Of a DNA stretch of 64,000 bases, positions 40,811 to 50,669 are shown piece by piece. A program made the position numbers and the translations under genes. The notes beneath the pieces were generated by a model that saw nothing but the letters and a program-made list of their open reading frames with translations, was not told the origin of the DNA and made no database searches. This DNA comes from Pedobacter psychrotolerans. GTDB taxonomy: Bacteria > Bacteroidota > Bacteroidia > Sphingobacteriales > Sphingobacteriaceae. The DNA lies in NCBI RefSeq assembly GCF_004340665.1, contig NZ_SLWO01000002.1, forward strand, positions 305,587 to 369,586, read 5' to 3'. Numbering within the stretch: the stretch's first letter is position 1; each line of letters opens with the position of its first letter.

Positions 40811-41689
40811 TTAGTATCCCAGATTTTGGTTCCGGTACTCTTTCGGGCTCAGTCCAGTAATTTTTCTAAATATCCTGGAGAAGTATTGCTGGTTTTCAAA
40901 ACCTGTTAATTTGGCAATTTCTCCATATTGTATATTGGTGGTAATGATCAGATATTGTGCCCTTTCAATACGCTTTTCCAGTATAAAATTAACGGGGCTT
41001 TTGCCTGCATAACGATGAAAGATACGAGAGAAATAATCCGTATTTAAATTTGCATCTGAAGCAAGTTGACTCACCTTAAGAGGCTTTGCAATGTTAATCT
41101 GTATGTAGCTGATTGCCGCCAGAACTGCAGAAGGTATGACCTCCTGATTCGAGATCCCAAACCTTTCTGACTTCATAAACCTGGATAATAGTTGCAAAAT
41201 AATTCCCTGGGTTTCAAATTGTTTGGAAGCTGTTTGAAGTTCATTCAATTTGGTATACTCCTTATAGTAAACATCCTTTTCGTATACTTTTGGGTTATCA
41301 GACCGGTTGATTCCTCTTCCCGGATTAATCTCAAGCAACCTTTTAAAATTGTCTATATCAATACCAGATGCAGGTACGCTCAAAATCTCCCTGCAATGTC
41401 CAAATAAAGAAATCCCATCGGGCGACTCTTCAAAGAACTGAACAAAATACTGTGATAAATACCCATCACAATGTAGATCACAGAGGGTAAAACTGGGGAT
41501 TAAAAACAGATTGCCTGCTGTAAGTGTGGTACGTCCGGCTGGGCTATTGATATAACCTGTTCCATCTTCAATATAATAAAGCCTGTAGTAAGGGCTAATC
41601 ACATTGATAAAATTCCAGCTGTTTCCTAAGCTTACGGCATCAGCATTTAAAAGATGAAAATGGTTTTTTATAAATTTCATGGGTACCAC
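40811..41689 (-). CDS. AraC-family transcriptional regulator
   Basis: This 292-residue cytoplasmic regulator has an N-terminal cupin-like sensing domain (about 15-110, YYRLYYIEDGTGYINSPAGR, FLIPSFTLCDLHC) and a C-terminal double helix-turn-helix (about 190-288). The latter shows LKVSQLASDANLNTDYFSRI and AKLTGFENQQYFSRIFRKIT and ends SPKEYRNQNLGY. Such regulators sense a small sugar through the cupin. It is on the same strand and downstream of GH29 but separated by a terminator, so it has its own promoter. A role in fucose or rhamnose control is an inference from position. The start could also be at residue 4 (MKFIKNHF). Confidence 0.9.
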   Translation of the reverse strand: MVPMKFIKNHFHLLNADAVSLGNSWNFINVISPYYRLYYIEDGTGYINSPAGRTTLTAGNLFLIPSFTLCDLHCDGYLSQYFVQFFEESPDGISLFGHCREILSVPASGIDIDNFKRLLEINPGRGINRSDNPKVYEKDVYYKEYTKLNELQTASKQFETQGIILQLLSRFMKSERFGISNQEVIPSAVLAAISYIQINIAKPLKVSQLASDANLNTDYFSRIFHRYAGKSPVNFILEKRIERAQYLIITTNIQYGEIAKLTGFENQQYFSRIFRKITGLSPKEYRNQNLGY

Positions 41690-41848
41690 TGCGTGCTAAA
41701 TCTTCCTTACCTTCACATCGGATATTATTTAGTGCGCAATGAATATATCAAATGCTGTCAATGCATCAAAAACATTTCTGATAATTATTTATAGAACATC
41801 TCACAATAAATTAAACATATTTAAAAAGATTGCTGACTATCAATACGA

Positions 41849-41879
41849 AAAAAGGCCGGAAGAAATTCCGACCTTTTTT
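41849..41879 (-). terminator. Terminator of the GH29 gene
   Basis: An 11-bp stem with one mismatch (AAAGGTCGGAA / TTCCGGCCTTT read leftward), a 4-base loop and a T-run on both sides. It lies 38 bp past the GH29 stop and before the AraC gene, and may work in both directions. Confidence 0.85.
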
Positions 41880-41916
41880 CGTAGGGAGTAAATTAAAGTA
41901 TGTAGCAATTTGATAA

Positions 41917-43578
41917 TCAACTAATTTTAATTGGAACGGCAAAGGATGGCAATTTGCTGTTTTCAGGAAAAAACACTTTCAAGCCTTCAGGTGTACGGGA
42001 AAACCGCAAGGATGCACCCGTTGCGACTAATTCCACTTTGTTAATCTTTTGCTTATAATGCGGACTGTTCTCTGCAAGGCTTTTGATCAACACTGAGCCT
42101 TGTTGCGGCACAGACAATACGGTTGCAAATAAAACATCTCCTTTTGTGGCAAACCTTACATCTTCCACACTAAAGGGTTTCCCCTTGCCTTCATTAAAAC
42201 CTTGTGCAGTGAGTGCTGCCGCAGCTTGTTGCGCCGGACCTTCACCAAAAATTTTCCAGGGGCGGGTTTTGTAAATACTTTCACCATTTTCCCGCATCCA
42301 CTGACCAATCTCCTCTACAATTTTAGCTTCAATTTCATCCATCGTTCCGTCACCCCTTAATGGTATGTTTAACATCAGGTTTCCATTTTTACTGACCACA
42401 TCGATAAGTGTATGTATAACAGACTGTGGAGTTTTGTACCTGTTCTGATTATAAACTTCCCGGTTATAATGCCAATCTCCTATACAAGTATCAGTTTGCC
42501 ATGGAAGCGGCTCAATGGCATTGCTTTGGCCGCGCTCAATATCCCATACCATGGCCTTACGCTGTTCCACATCCAGAATTTTACCTGTAATTACTGCTTG
42601 AAGGCTTCCTTTTTCCTTTATGCTTTTATTATAGAAATGAGATGCAATCTTCAGTCCTGCATCACTAATTGGCCATAACGGAAGTTGAGAATCATCAAAA
42701 TAAACCATGTCTGGCCCATATTTATCAATGAGTTCGATGGTTCGTTTATAAAATTTTTCGATATATTTTTGATCGGGTATGCTCACACCATTGCCCCAGT
42801 TCCATTGGCGATGTATTGCTCCATCATCCAGGCTATCTTTACCTAAAGCATGGTTTTGAGCATAAAGTTCCTGAGGATCAAGTCCCTCCCACCACTGGCC
42901 TTTACCGTCAGCTTTTGTAAGCTTCCCATCATATGGAACACCAGCAAGTGGGCCCAATTTATCTGATCGCTGTGATGTTTCCAACCAGCTCCAGGTATGT
43001 GCAGCATGAACACTTACGCCAAAGTGTAAACCTCTTTTTCTGGCTGCATCAGCCCAGCCTTTAACAATATCTTTCTTGGGTCCGATTTTAGTTGAATTCC
43101 AGTTTTTCTGGAAAGAGCTATCATATAAATCCAGATTATCGTGATGGTTGGCCAAAGCCATAAAATATTTCGCACCAGTGCGGTGGTAAAGATCTACAAT
43201 GGCTTGAGGATCCCATTTCTCCGCTTTCCAGGTATTGATCACATCTTTAAAACCAAATTTAGAGGGGTGACCATACTTTGCGAGGTGAAACTTGTATTGA
43301 CCAGAACCTTCCATATACATATGCCTGGCATACCAGTCGCCTGCCTCTGGCTGACACTGAGGGCCCCAATGTGCCCACATCCCAAATTTTGCATCGCGAA
43401 ACCACTCAGGAGTCTGATAATTTTTTAAGGATTCCCAGGTTGGTTGAAAGGAACCTTTTGGTGAACCAGTATTGGGATTATCTAAAATATGGTGGAGTAA
43501 TGATGCATTAGCAGCATTTGTAAGATAAAGTCCGGGAATAGCAGCAGCAATGTACCTGAGCAGTGTTCGTCTCTTCAT
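41917..43578 (-). CDS. GH29 alpha-L-fucosidase
   Basis: This 553-residue exported enzyme is a family 29 retaining fucosidase. The barrel shows WFRDAKFGMWAHWGP (59-73), YFMALANHHDNLDLYDS (138-154) and the probable nucleophile Asp295 in DMVYFDDSQLPLW. SKNGNLMLNIPLRGDG closes the barrel and a beta-sandwich of about 110 residues follows. The N-terminus MKRRTLLRYIAAAIPG has a twin-arginine-like pair followed by a mild hydrophobic stretch, so Tat export is possible. In pectin loci, GH29 enzymes remove fucose from rhamnogalacturonan-II or xyloglucan side chains; the exact linkage is unknown. It lies downstream of GH28, which carries a strong palindromic terminator, and so is probably transcribed separately. 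Confidence 0.93.
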   Translation of the reverse strand: MKRRTLLRYIAAAIPGLYLTNAANASLLHHILDNPNTGSPKGSFQPTWESLKNYQTPEWFRDAKFGMWAHWGPQCQPEAGDWYARHMYMEGSGQYKFHLAKYGHPSKFGFKDVINTWKAEKWDPQAIVDLYHRTGAKYFMALANHHDNLDLYDSSFQKNWNSTKIGPKKDIVKGWADAARKRGLHFGVSVHAAHTWSWLETSQRSDKLGPLAGVPYDGKLTKADGKGQWWEGLDPQELYAQNHALGKDSLDDGAIHRQWNWGNGVSIPDQKYIEKFYKRTIELIDKYGPDMVYFDDSQLPLWPISDAGLKIASHFYNKSIKEKGSLQAVITGKILDVEQRKAMVWDIERGQSNAIEPLPWQTDTCIGDWHYNREVYNQNRYKTPQSVIHTLIDVVSKNGNLMLNIPLRGDGTMDEIEAKIVEEIGQWMRENGESIYKTRPWKIFGEGPAQQAAAALTAQGFNEGKGKPFSVEDVRFATKGDVLFATVLSVPQQGSVLIKSLAENSPHYKQKINKVELVATGASLRFSRTPEGLKVFFPENSKLPSFAVPIKIS

Positions 43579-43740
43579 AATATATTTGGCAAAAAATGAT
43601 TAAAACAAATATACATGACCCGCTGCTTATATTTTTTGTATCAGTGCGACAAATTATTGTACTGATCCGACTTTTGTCAAAATAGCTTAGCCAGGAATTT
43701 ATAATCTTTTTTAAGAAAGCGATAGGGAATTTCGACCAGG

Positions 43741-43779
43741 CAAAAAAATTTATGATGACGCTATAGCGTCATCATAAAT
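43741..43779 (-). terminator. Perfect 32-bp palindrome with T-run: terminator of the GH28 transcript
   Basis: Positions 43748-43779 are exactly self-complementary (centre GCTATAGC). Read leftward the palindrome is followed by TTTTTTTG. It begins 47 bp after the GH28 stop codon. A weaker stem (TGCCA / TGGCA) lies just before it. Confidence 0.85.
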
Positions 43780-43825
43780 CTGCCACACCCAATGGCATGG
43801 CAGAGAAATCACCGACAAATTCAAT

Positions 43826-45337
43826 TTATTTTTTGATTACTGTTGCTCCCGTAGCCTGAGGTATCTTCAAGCCTGAAGTGGATAATTTATCTGTATTTCT
43901 ATAAACGATTACCGGAAGTACGGCATCTTCAGGAATACTCAGGTCATTCAGTTTTAATCCGGAAACATCATCAAAAACCATAGCCGGACGGAAATCAGCA
44001 GCTTTTAAACTGACTTTAACATTGATCAGTTTAATGTCTTTCGCATGCCTCACATATAAGCCCCAGGAAGGCAATTCGCCAAACATGGTAAATTCCGGAT
44101 AACCTACTGCATTTTCTGTTACAGTGGATAAGGAATCAATGCTGTGATAAGCTTTTGATTTTGTAGCCCCACCGCCATAAGAGATTTCGATATCTTTTAA
44201 AGTAATATTCTCTACTAAATGACCCGGCAACCCTGTAATGGAGGCGGGTACCAGATTATGTGCGGCTACTTTTGGTGCAGGTCCTTCCAGAGGATAACCA
44301 ATATCTGGCTTGCCTGCCGGAACCTCCACCTTTACATCCTCAATCCATACATTTTTGATTGAACTGTATCTTTCATCCTGATTCCTGTGGCCTAACCTGA
44401 TAAATACAGCATTACCGGTATTTTTTCCACGTACATTTATAACCTTAACATTTTCCAAAAAGCCTCCATCAACGGTTTCTATGGCAACTGCTGAACGGTA
44501 GGTATCAAACACAGTAAGGTTTTTAGCGGTGATATTCCTAAATCCACCAAGAGAAGCTGTACCAATTTTAAATCCATTTGCACTGGATCGCATCACGCAG
44601 TTTTCAATCCATACATCTTCACAAAAACCATCTTTAATTTCCGATTTCAGACAGATGGCATCATCAGCAGCATTAAAATAACTGTTGGTAATACGTACCT
44701 TTTTAGAATCTACAATATCAATGGCATCATTATTCCAATAAGCTGTGCTTAATACAGTCATACTGTCGATTACGACATCATTACATTCTTTGTAATTTTG
44801 AACCCAACTTGCGGCATCCTTCAGCGTGATTCCGGTTACCCGAACACCCTGGCATCCTTTAAAAAATATAAGATTAGGCCTGTTTTCTTCACGAGGACGT
44901 TTAGCCAGGTATTGTGTATCCCGCAATTCTCCTTTTCTAAGCAGTTCGAACATGTTAAACATTAATTCATGAGCCTGGCCATTTATAATACCTTTACCCG
45001 TGATGGCAATGTTCTTTTGTCCAAAGGCTGAAATAACCGCCATTCTTTCCGGAGTATAATCTTTACGTTTGGTGCTTCCCAATAAAACAGCCCCTTTTAC
45101 CAAATGGAGTTCTACATTACTTTTTAAATTTAGCGGTCCAGTAACGAAATTCCCTTCCGGAATGGTAACTTTCCCTCCGCCAGCAGCGAAAGCCTGATCT
45201 ATGGCTTTCTGAATAAATTCTGCGTTATTATCCATTCCGACTTTGGCACCATATTGAATAATATTAAAATTCTTTTGTGCTTGAACCGATGTTGCCGACC
45301 ATAAAAGTGCAATAAGGAGTACTGTATTTTTTATCAT
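43826..45337 (-). CDS. GH28 polygalacturonase-family glycosidase
   Basis: This 503-residue secreted right-handed beta-helix enzyme acts on pectin-type galacturonides. The ATG at 45337 begins a good signal peptide (MIKNTVLLIALLWSATSVQA). An in-frame start at 45418 would only add a polar leader. Family 28 acids are present: Asp204 and Asp207 (WNNDAIDIVD), and Asp225/Asp226 (NAADDAICLKS). The usual Gly-His-Gly is replaced by SSANGFKIGT (Asn254), as in a Bacteroidota branch of GH28 thought to act on rhamnogalacturonan or xylogalacturonan rather than plain polygalacturonan (inference). It follows susD by 132 bp with an intervening hairpin and ends at a strong terminator. Confidence 0.92.
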   Translation of the reverse strand: MIKNTVLLIALLWSATSVQAQKNFNIIQYGAKVGMDNNAEFIQKAIDQAFAAGGGKVTIPEGNFVTGPLNLKSNVELHLVKGAVLLGSTKRKDYTPERMAVISAFGQKNIAITGKGIINGQAHELMFNMFELLRKGELRDTQYLAKRPREENRPNLIFFKGCQGVRVTGITLKDAASWVQNYKECNDVVIDSMTVLSTAYWNNDAIDIVDSKKVRITNSYFNAADDAICLKSEIKDGFCEDVWIENCVMRSSANGFKIGTASLGGFRNITAKNLTVFDTYRSAVAIETVDGGFLENVKVINVRGKNTGNAVFIRLGHRNQDERYSSIKNVWIEDVKVEVPAGKPDIGYPLEGPAPKVAAHNLVPASITGLPGHLVENITLKDIEISYGGGATKSKAYHSIDSLSTVTENAVGYPEFTMFGELPSWGLYVRHAKDIKLINVKVSLKAADFRPAMVFDDVSGLKLNDLSIPEDAVLPVIVYRNTDKLSTSGLKIPQATGATVIKK

Positions 45338-45406
45338 AGGGATTGTGTTAAACTTCCATCTTTTGATAAGGCCAATTTTTGGTCGAGAGATGAAAAATTG
45401 TGATAT

Positions 45407-45432
45407 AAGCGCCACCATTTTTAGTGGCGCTT
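45407..45432 (-). terminator. Intercistronic hairpin between susD and GH28
   Basis: Perfect 9-bp stem AAGCGCCAC / GTGGCGCTT with an 8-base loop, 38 bp past the susD stop. The following leftward sequence is TATATC rather than a T-run. It may be a partial terminator, or a stabiliser that protects the highly expressed susCD part of the message. Confidence 0.45.
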
Positions 45433-45469
45433 TGATATTTATTTAAAAAATTTAATTATCAAACTCAGG

Positions 45470-47209
45470 TTAATAACCTGGGTTCTGCGGAAAGGCAGCA
45501 CCCGAGTTTAGATCAATCTGACTTTGAGGAATCGGACGAAGCAAGTGAAAGCTTTTTAAAGTATTAGATGCCTTGGCTTCATCGTTATAAGTCAGCACTC
45601 TGGAAATTAATTTACCTGTTCTCTTCAATTCATACCACCTGAATTCCTCACCAGAAAGTTCACGGGCACGTTCATCAAGAATATCATCCAGGCTTAAACC
45701 GATCACCTGCATTTCCGCAGCATAGGATAAACCTGATGCAGGGTTCGTACCCGTTTTAGCTGCACGGGTACGGATGGCATTAAAAAACTGTAAAGCTTTT
45801 GGTAAATTCCCGGCCTGCAAATAGGCTTCTGCTGCTAAAAGATAGGTTTCTCCTAAACGAAAAATATAAGTATCTCTGGTTCCGCCATTATCGGCAAAGG
45901 CCGCATTGGGGTCTCTGAATTTTTTAAAGAGCGGGAAAGTTCTGGTATTTCCGCTAAATGGTGTGGTGCGATATTCGCCTGGATTGAACACGTAATATTT
46001 ACGGGCAGCTTTTTGTGCTGTGGTAAATGCCACATCAGGATAGTAAACAACGGTATCTCCGGCTACAAAATTCTTCCCATTTGCGCTCCCTGCAGTTTGC
46101 GCAATCAATGCAGTCCAAACTGTAGCCTGATAACGACTATCACGGGCTTTATCAAATAAGCTAAAGAAGTATGGATCAGGAACAGAAGCATGTGCTGTGG
46201 CGGGCCTGTTGTAAAGCACCGACCGACCGATTGGTTGTATAACTGAAGTATCCCATAAAAAATACTGTTGCAATGCATTTCCTACAGCTGCAGTACCGGC
46301 AGCAATTGTTCCGCCTGCCACACTGGGCAAGCCTGCCTTACCTAAAAAATAAACCTGATTCGAAGCCACGTTTGTACTATACTGTACGGAGAATATTACT
46401 TCAGAATTGACCTGAAAATTTGAAACGGAAGGATCAAACATACTGGCAAAAGTTGGCCTTAAAGAATATGTTCCTGAATTAATCAGGGCATCAGCAATAC
46501 TTGCCGCCTGGTTAAAATCTGCAACACCTTGTCCATAAGTTTTGTAACCTCGGGTGAGGTATACTTTGGCTAAAAGATGCTGTGCGAATCCCCTCGTAAT
46601 TCTTCCAAAGTCTGTTGTTACCACTGGTAAAGTTGCTATGGCCTCATTTAGGTCTTTGATAATTTGCGTGTACACTTCACTTTCAGGTGTACGACTGAAT
46701 GAAGTATTTACATCCACTGTACGCGTTAAAACCAAAGGTACATCGCCAAAGGTTTCTGCCAACAGATAATAGCAGTATGCCCTCATGGCCTTTGCCTCAC
46801 CTATTCTTGCATTTAATGTGGCTGCATCCATGTTCTGCACCTGAGTTGCCCAATATAAGGTAGTATTGTTACCGCCAATGGTGTAATAGAGTTGTTTCCA
46901 AAGGTTATCTACATCAGCCAGGGATGAATTGAGCGATACATTGTACATGTTCAGCGCATTTACATCCGTTGTTTGCAATGAAGAATAGGTATCTGTCCCC
47001 AGGTTGTACAGATTGCTCATGCTGGCAATGTAACGGAGGTTGGGGTAATTTGACCTGGAAAGATCTTCAAAACCTTGCTTAGTTACGTAATAAAGCTGGT
47101 CTGTTGCAGCACCAAGGTTAGTTTCTTCAATATACTTTTTGCAGCCTGTGCTACCTGCTACCAAAGCTAAAAATAGAATGGGGAGCAGTTTATTTTTTAA
47201 ATATTTCAT
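45470..47209 (-). CDS. SusD/RagB-like outer-membrane lipoprotein (pectin locus)
   Basis: This 579-residue lipoprotein has a lipobox ending at Cys23 (GSTGC) followed by KKYIEETNLG. Its length and pattern are those of glycan-binding SusD proteins: LWKQLYYTIGGNNTTLYWAT (90-115 region), AKAMRAYCYYLLAETFGDVP, AQHLLAKVYLTRGYKTYG and the late IFRLGETYLLAAEAYLQAGN with ERARELSGEEFRWYELKR. It should bind pectin-derived oligosaccharide at the cell surface and sit on the SusC encoded 28 bp upstream. It is co-transcribed with susC and probably partly with GH28 downstream. Confidence 0.94.
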   Translation of the reverse strand: MKYLKNKLLPILFLALVAGSTGCKKYIEETNLGAATDQLYYVTKQGFEDLSRSNYPNLRYIASMSNLYNLGTDTYSSLQTTDVNALNMYNVSLNSSLADVDNLWKQLYYTIGGNNTTLYWATQVQNMDAATLNARIGEAKAMRAYCYYLLAETFGDVPLVLTRTVDVNTSFSRTPESEVYTQIIKDLNEAIATLPVVTTDFGRITRGFAQHLLAKVYLTRGYKTYGQGVADFNQAASIADALINSGTYSLRPTFASMFDPSVSNFQVNSEVIFSVQYSTNVASNQVYFLGKAGLPSVAGGTIAAGTAAVGNALQQYFLWDTSVIQPIGRSVLYNRPATAHASVPDPYFFSLFDKARDSRYQATVWTALIAQTAGSANGKNFVAGDTVVYYPDVAFTTAQKAARKYYVFNPGEYRTTPFSGNTRTFPLFKKFRDPNAAFADNGGTRDTYIFRLGETYLLAAEAYLQAGNLPKALQFFNAIRTRAAKTGTNPASGLSYAAEMQVIGLSLDDILDERARELSGEEFRWYELKRTGKLISRVLTYNDEAKASNTLKSFHLLRPIPQSQIDLNSGAAFPQNPGY

Positions 47210-47237
47210 ATCAAATATCTTACGATGTAGAGGAAAA

Positions 47238-50200
47238 TTATAAAGTTAAATTAACACCAAAAATGAACGTGCGGCTTCTGAATCCCTGTAATCCAAATGA
47301 ATTTAAATCAGCCGTTTCCGGATCCCATCCGATAAATTTAGTCCAGATGAATGGGTTGTAAGCCGTAGAATAAACCCTCAAACTGCTCATGCCCAATTTT
47401 TCTGCCAGTGCTTTTGGTGCCGTATAGCCTAAAGTCATATTGCTGATTTTCGTGTAAGATGAGTTTTGGTAGGTGGCTATGGTTCTTCTTGTGGCATCGG
47501 TTTCAATGGCGTTATTTGCCCAGGTGTTACTCGGATTGGTTGGTGTCCAGTAACTACGGTCATAGGCACCAAAGCGGGCCCTGTTCTGATCGCCATTTAA
47601 AAACTGATCTAGAAATGTACTCTGCTGCATAGTGCCCTGACGGGTATAAACCGTGATGCCAAAATCGAAATTTTTAAAGGTAAAGTTATTGGTGATTCCG
47701 CCAAACCAATCCGGAATGTCACTTCCTTGAATTACACGGTCATCAGCTGTAATCTTATTATCGTTATTTACGTCAAGCAATTTATACTGACCTGGTTTTT
47801 GTCCATAAACTGCAGCCTGTGTAGCTTCACTGGTTTGCCAAACCCCTACAATTTTATAATTGTAAAGTACGCGGGCTTTTTCGCCAATAAAGCGGGCATT
47901 ACCTACGTCGTTAGCTCCATTTCCAAATAAATCAATAATCCTGTTATTATTTTTCGAATAATTGATGTTGGTGGTCCATTTAAAATCTTTCGTGGTGATG
48001 TTTACGGTATTCAGTCCTAGTTCTATCCCACTGTTACGGATAGTACCAATATTGGCGGTTACACTTGCATAACCGTTTGCCGCTGGTATTTGCTGTGGCA
48101 ATAAAGTACCCTTAGCTGTTTTGTTGTAATAATCAAAAGTTAAGGCAATTCGGTTAGACAGCACATTAAGTTCCATCCCTGCATTATATTCAGTTGTTTT
48201 TTCCCATGTTAAATCATTTGGTGCCAGGTTAACTACACCAGAACCATTTGCCGTTGTACCATTAAAATCATAAAAACTGGTTGACACTGCTGACTGGGTA
48301 ACATAAGGATAAAAATAAGTACCATTAACCGCAGCGTTTCCACTTTTACCATAACTGAACCTGAATTTCAGGAAGCTGATAAAATCAATATTCTTAATAA
48401 AATCTTCTTCACTGGCTACCCAACCCAAGGCTGCGGAAGGGAAGAATCCCCATTTATTCCCTTCTGAAAAAATAGAGTTACCATCTGCACGACCAGTCAA
48501 GGTTAGCAAGTATTTGCTTTTATAAGTATAGTTGGCCCTGGCAAAATATGAATTAATGGTTTGTTTGCTGTAAGCACTGGAAACAGTGGTTGCTGGTGCA
48601 ACTCCGTTAATGGTGGTTACATTACCTACATTATACCAAAGTGAACGGTATGGCAAACCAGAAACCGTAATCAGGTTATTATCACTCTGATAATAATTCA
48701 TGGAGCTACCCAGAGTGAACTCAATTTTATGAACATCCTTAACCGTTTTATTGTAAATCAAAAGGTTATCAAAGGTATAATTCACTAAATGGCTGGCACT
48801 GTTGGTTGCCGCATTTGGTCTGGTGCCTGCTCCAATCTTTGAGAAGGTATCTGTATAAGTACCTGCACGCTGGAAAGTAAGGTCGGGTGTGAAAGAGGAA
48901 CGAAACTTCAGGTCTTTAAATAAAGTAAGTTCTGCAAAGATATTAGGCAACATCCTTACGTATTGTGTTTTGCGTACCTCATTATCAAAATCAAATAATG
49001 GATTGGTAATCTGTGCCTCTGTCTCGTAGGCAAAAAAGCGTTGACTTCCATCGGCATTATAGGCGCTACCAGTGGGACGTAAACGGTAAGCGCTTCTGAA
49101 GGCTTCGCCACTGCCCAAATTCAAATCGGTATAGGCGCCATATAGCGAGGCTCCAACTTTTATCGTTTTATTAAAAGTTTTCTCCAGACCTACCTTTAAA
49201 GTATATTTTTTGGTGTTTTCTACCTCAACAGTACCTTCATAAAGCTGATATCCTGCAGAGAGAAAGTAGGTGGTTTTGGCATCTCCACCGGTAATGGATA
49301 AATTATGATTGGTTTGCAGGCCATTCTGTTTAATCAGGCTTACCCAATCCGTATAGTTTCCACTGGCGATATTAGACAATTCTGTTGGTGAAAAAATCTG
49401 GGCATCTGTATAGGTTACTGCCGGGGTAACATTACTCCCCAGCGTTTTGTAAAACTCTCTGGCATAATCTACAAATTCCGGCCCGGTCATTACATCAGGC
49501 AAATTATATGCATTTACAAAGCCAACATAACCATCATAACTAATTTTCGTCTGCCCGCTGTTTCCACGTTTGGTGGTGACAATTACTACACCGTTTGCCC
49601 CACGTGATCCAAATATGGCAGTAGATGAGGCATCCTTTAGCACATCCATCCGCTCAATATCGGCGGGATTGATGTCATTGATGTTGGATACCGGAATACC
49701 ATCCACCACGTAAAGTGGCTGTGTATTTCCATAAATGGAATTTACGCCTCTGATCTCAATGGTCATATCTGCGCCAGGCTTGCCCGAACTTCTTTTTACA
49801 TCCACACCTGCCATGCGGCCTTGCAATGCTTCCTGTGCATTTGGCGCACGTGATTTTACAATGTCTTCAGCATTTAAAGAAGCGACACTTCCAGTTAAAT
49901 CACTCTTTTTCTTAGTTCCATAACCTACTACCACCACATCATTCAATGATTGATTGTCGGCAACAAGCTTAACCACAAGCGGAGCGGTTCCATTCACTGG
50001 CAACTCCTGTGCATTATAGCCTACGTACCTAAATACCAGCACATCACTATTGCCTGAAACAGAAATCTTAAAATTTCCGTTTGGATCAGTGATAGTACCT
50101 TTACTGGTGCCCTTAATGGTTACGCTTACACCCGGAATGGGCAAGTCCTTTTCATCCACAACTTTTCCGGTCACCTCAATGGCTACAGATGGTTTGTTCA

Positions 50201-50540
50201 TGCCAACCGTGGTTTCCAGCTGGGCATCAATAAGGATAACTTTTGTTTTAAAAACCTGGTAAGAAATATGATACTGTGATAAAAGTTTATCCAGCACTTG
50301 TTTAATGGTTTGCTGATCAAAAGTTGCTGAAATTTTCTCACTGGACTGTACCACATCCTGGTTGTAAATAAATTCAACCTTATGGGTCTTGGCCAGTACT
50401 TTCAACACCTCGTCCAGCGTTTTATCCTTTACCGAGAGGTTAATTTTCTTATTCAGTATCTCCTGCGCAGCAGTTGGTTTAGAATAAGTAATACCCGTCA
50501 TCAGTATAATGAATAGAATTTGACTGAGTGTAATTTTCAT
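47238..50540 (-). CDS. SusC/RagA-family TonB-dependent transporter with STN domain (pectin locus)
   Basis: This 1100-residue transporter has its start taken at 50540, where MKITLSQILFIILMTG begins the signal peptide. An upstream in-frame ATG at 50636 would prefix 32 residues unlike a signal sequence. Order: signal (about 1-26), STN (about 30-105), CarboxypepD_reg (about 120-195), TonB box NDVVVVGYG (200-208), and plug with RGVNSIYGNTQPLYVVDG and VLKDASSTAIFGSRGANGV. The barrel ends FIFGVNLTL. The STN domain and the FecR/ECF genes upstream imply self-induction by ligand import. A 12-bp-stem hairpin stands in the 226-bp leader. Confidence 0.94.
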   Translation of the reverse strand: MKITLSQILFIILMTGITYSKPTAAQEILNKKINLSVKDKTLDEVLKVLAKTHKVEFIYNQDVVQSSEKISATFDQQTIKQVLDKLLSQYHISYQVFKTKVILIDAQLETTVGMNKPSVAIEVTGKVVDEKDLPIPGVSVTIKGTSKGTITDPNGNFKISVSGNSDVLVFRYVGYNAQELPVNGTAPLVVKLVADNQSLNDVVVVGYGTKKKSDLTGSVASLNAEDIVKSRAPNAQEALQGRMAGVDVKRSSGKPGADMTIEIRGVNSIYGNTQPLYVVDGIPVSNINDINPADIERMDVLKDASSTAIFGSRGANGVVIVTTKRGNSGQTKISYDGYVGFVNAYNLPDVMTGPEFVDYAREFYKTLGSNVTPAVTYTDAQIFSPTELSNIASGNYTDWVSLIKQNGLQTNHNLSITGGDAKTTYFLSAGYQLYEGTVEVENTKKYTLKVGLEKTFNKTIKVGASLYGAYTDLNLGSGEAFRSAYRLRPTGSAYNADGSQRFFAYETEAQITNPLFDFDNEVRKTQYVRMLPNIFAELTLFKDLKFRSSFTPDLTFQRAGTYTDTFSKIGAGTRPNAATNSASHLVNYTFDNLLIYNKTVKDVHKIEFTLGSSMNYYQSDNNLITVSGLPYRSLWYNVGNVTTINGVAPATTVSSAYSKQTINSYFARANYTYKSKYLLTLTGRADGNSIFSEGNKWGFFPSAALGWVASEEDFIKNIDFISFLKFRFSYGKSGNAAVNGTYFYPYVTQSAVSTSFYDFNGTTANGSGVVNLAPNDLTWEKTTEYNAGMELNVLSNRIALTFDYYNKTAKGTLLPQQIPAANGYASVTANIGTIRNSGIELGLNTVNITTKDFKWTTNINYSKNNNRIIDLFGNGANDVGNARFIGEKARVLYNYKIVGVWQTSEATQAAVYGQKPGQYKLLDVNNDNKITADDRVIQGSDIPDWFGGITNNFTFKNFDFGITVYTRQGTMQQSTFLDQFLNGDQNRARFGAYDRSYWTPTNPSNTWANNAIETDATRRTIATYQNSSYTKISNMTLGYTAPKALAEKLGMSSLRVYSTAYNPFIWTKFIGWDPETADLNSFGLQGFRSRTFIFGVNLTL

Positions 50541-50669
50541 AATCTTGCACCAGAGGTGCGAATGAAGTAAACAAAAATTCATAAATTTGAGAAGATTGTA
50601 TTTTGAAAAAAAATATAATAAGAAGCCCCTCACCAATTATATTGATGTGCTACATGGGCTGAAATTCCA

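Noticed and set aside
50541..50636. In-frame extension of the third SusC by 32 residues
   Set aside because: The extension lies before a good signal peptide and has no family likeness; the start at 50540 is preferred.
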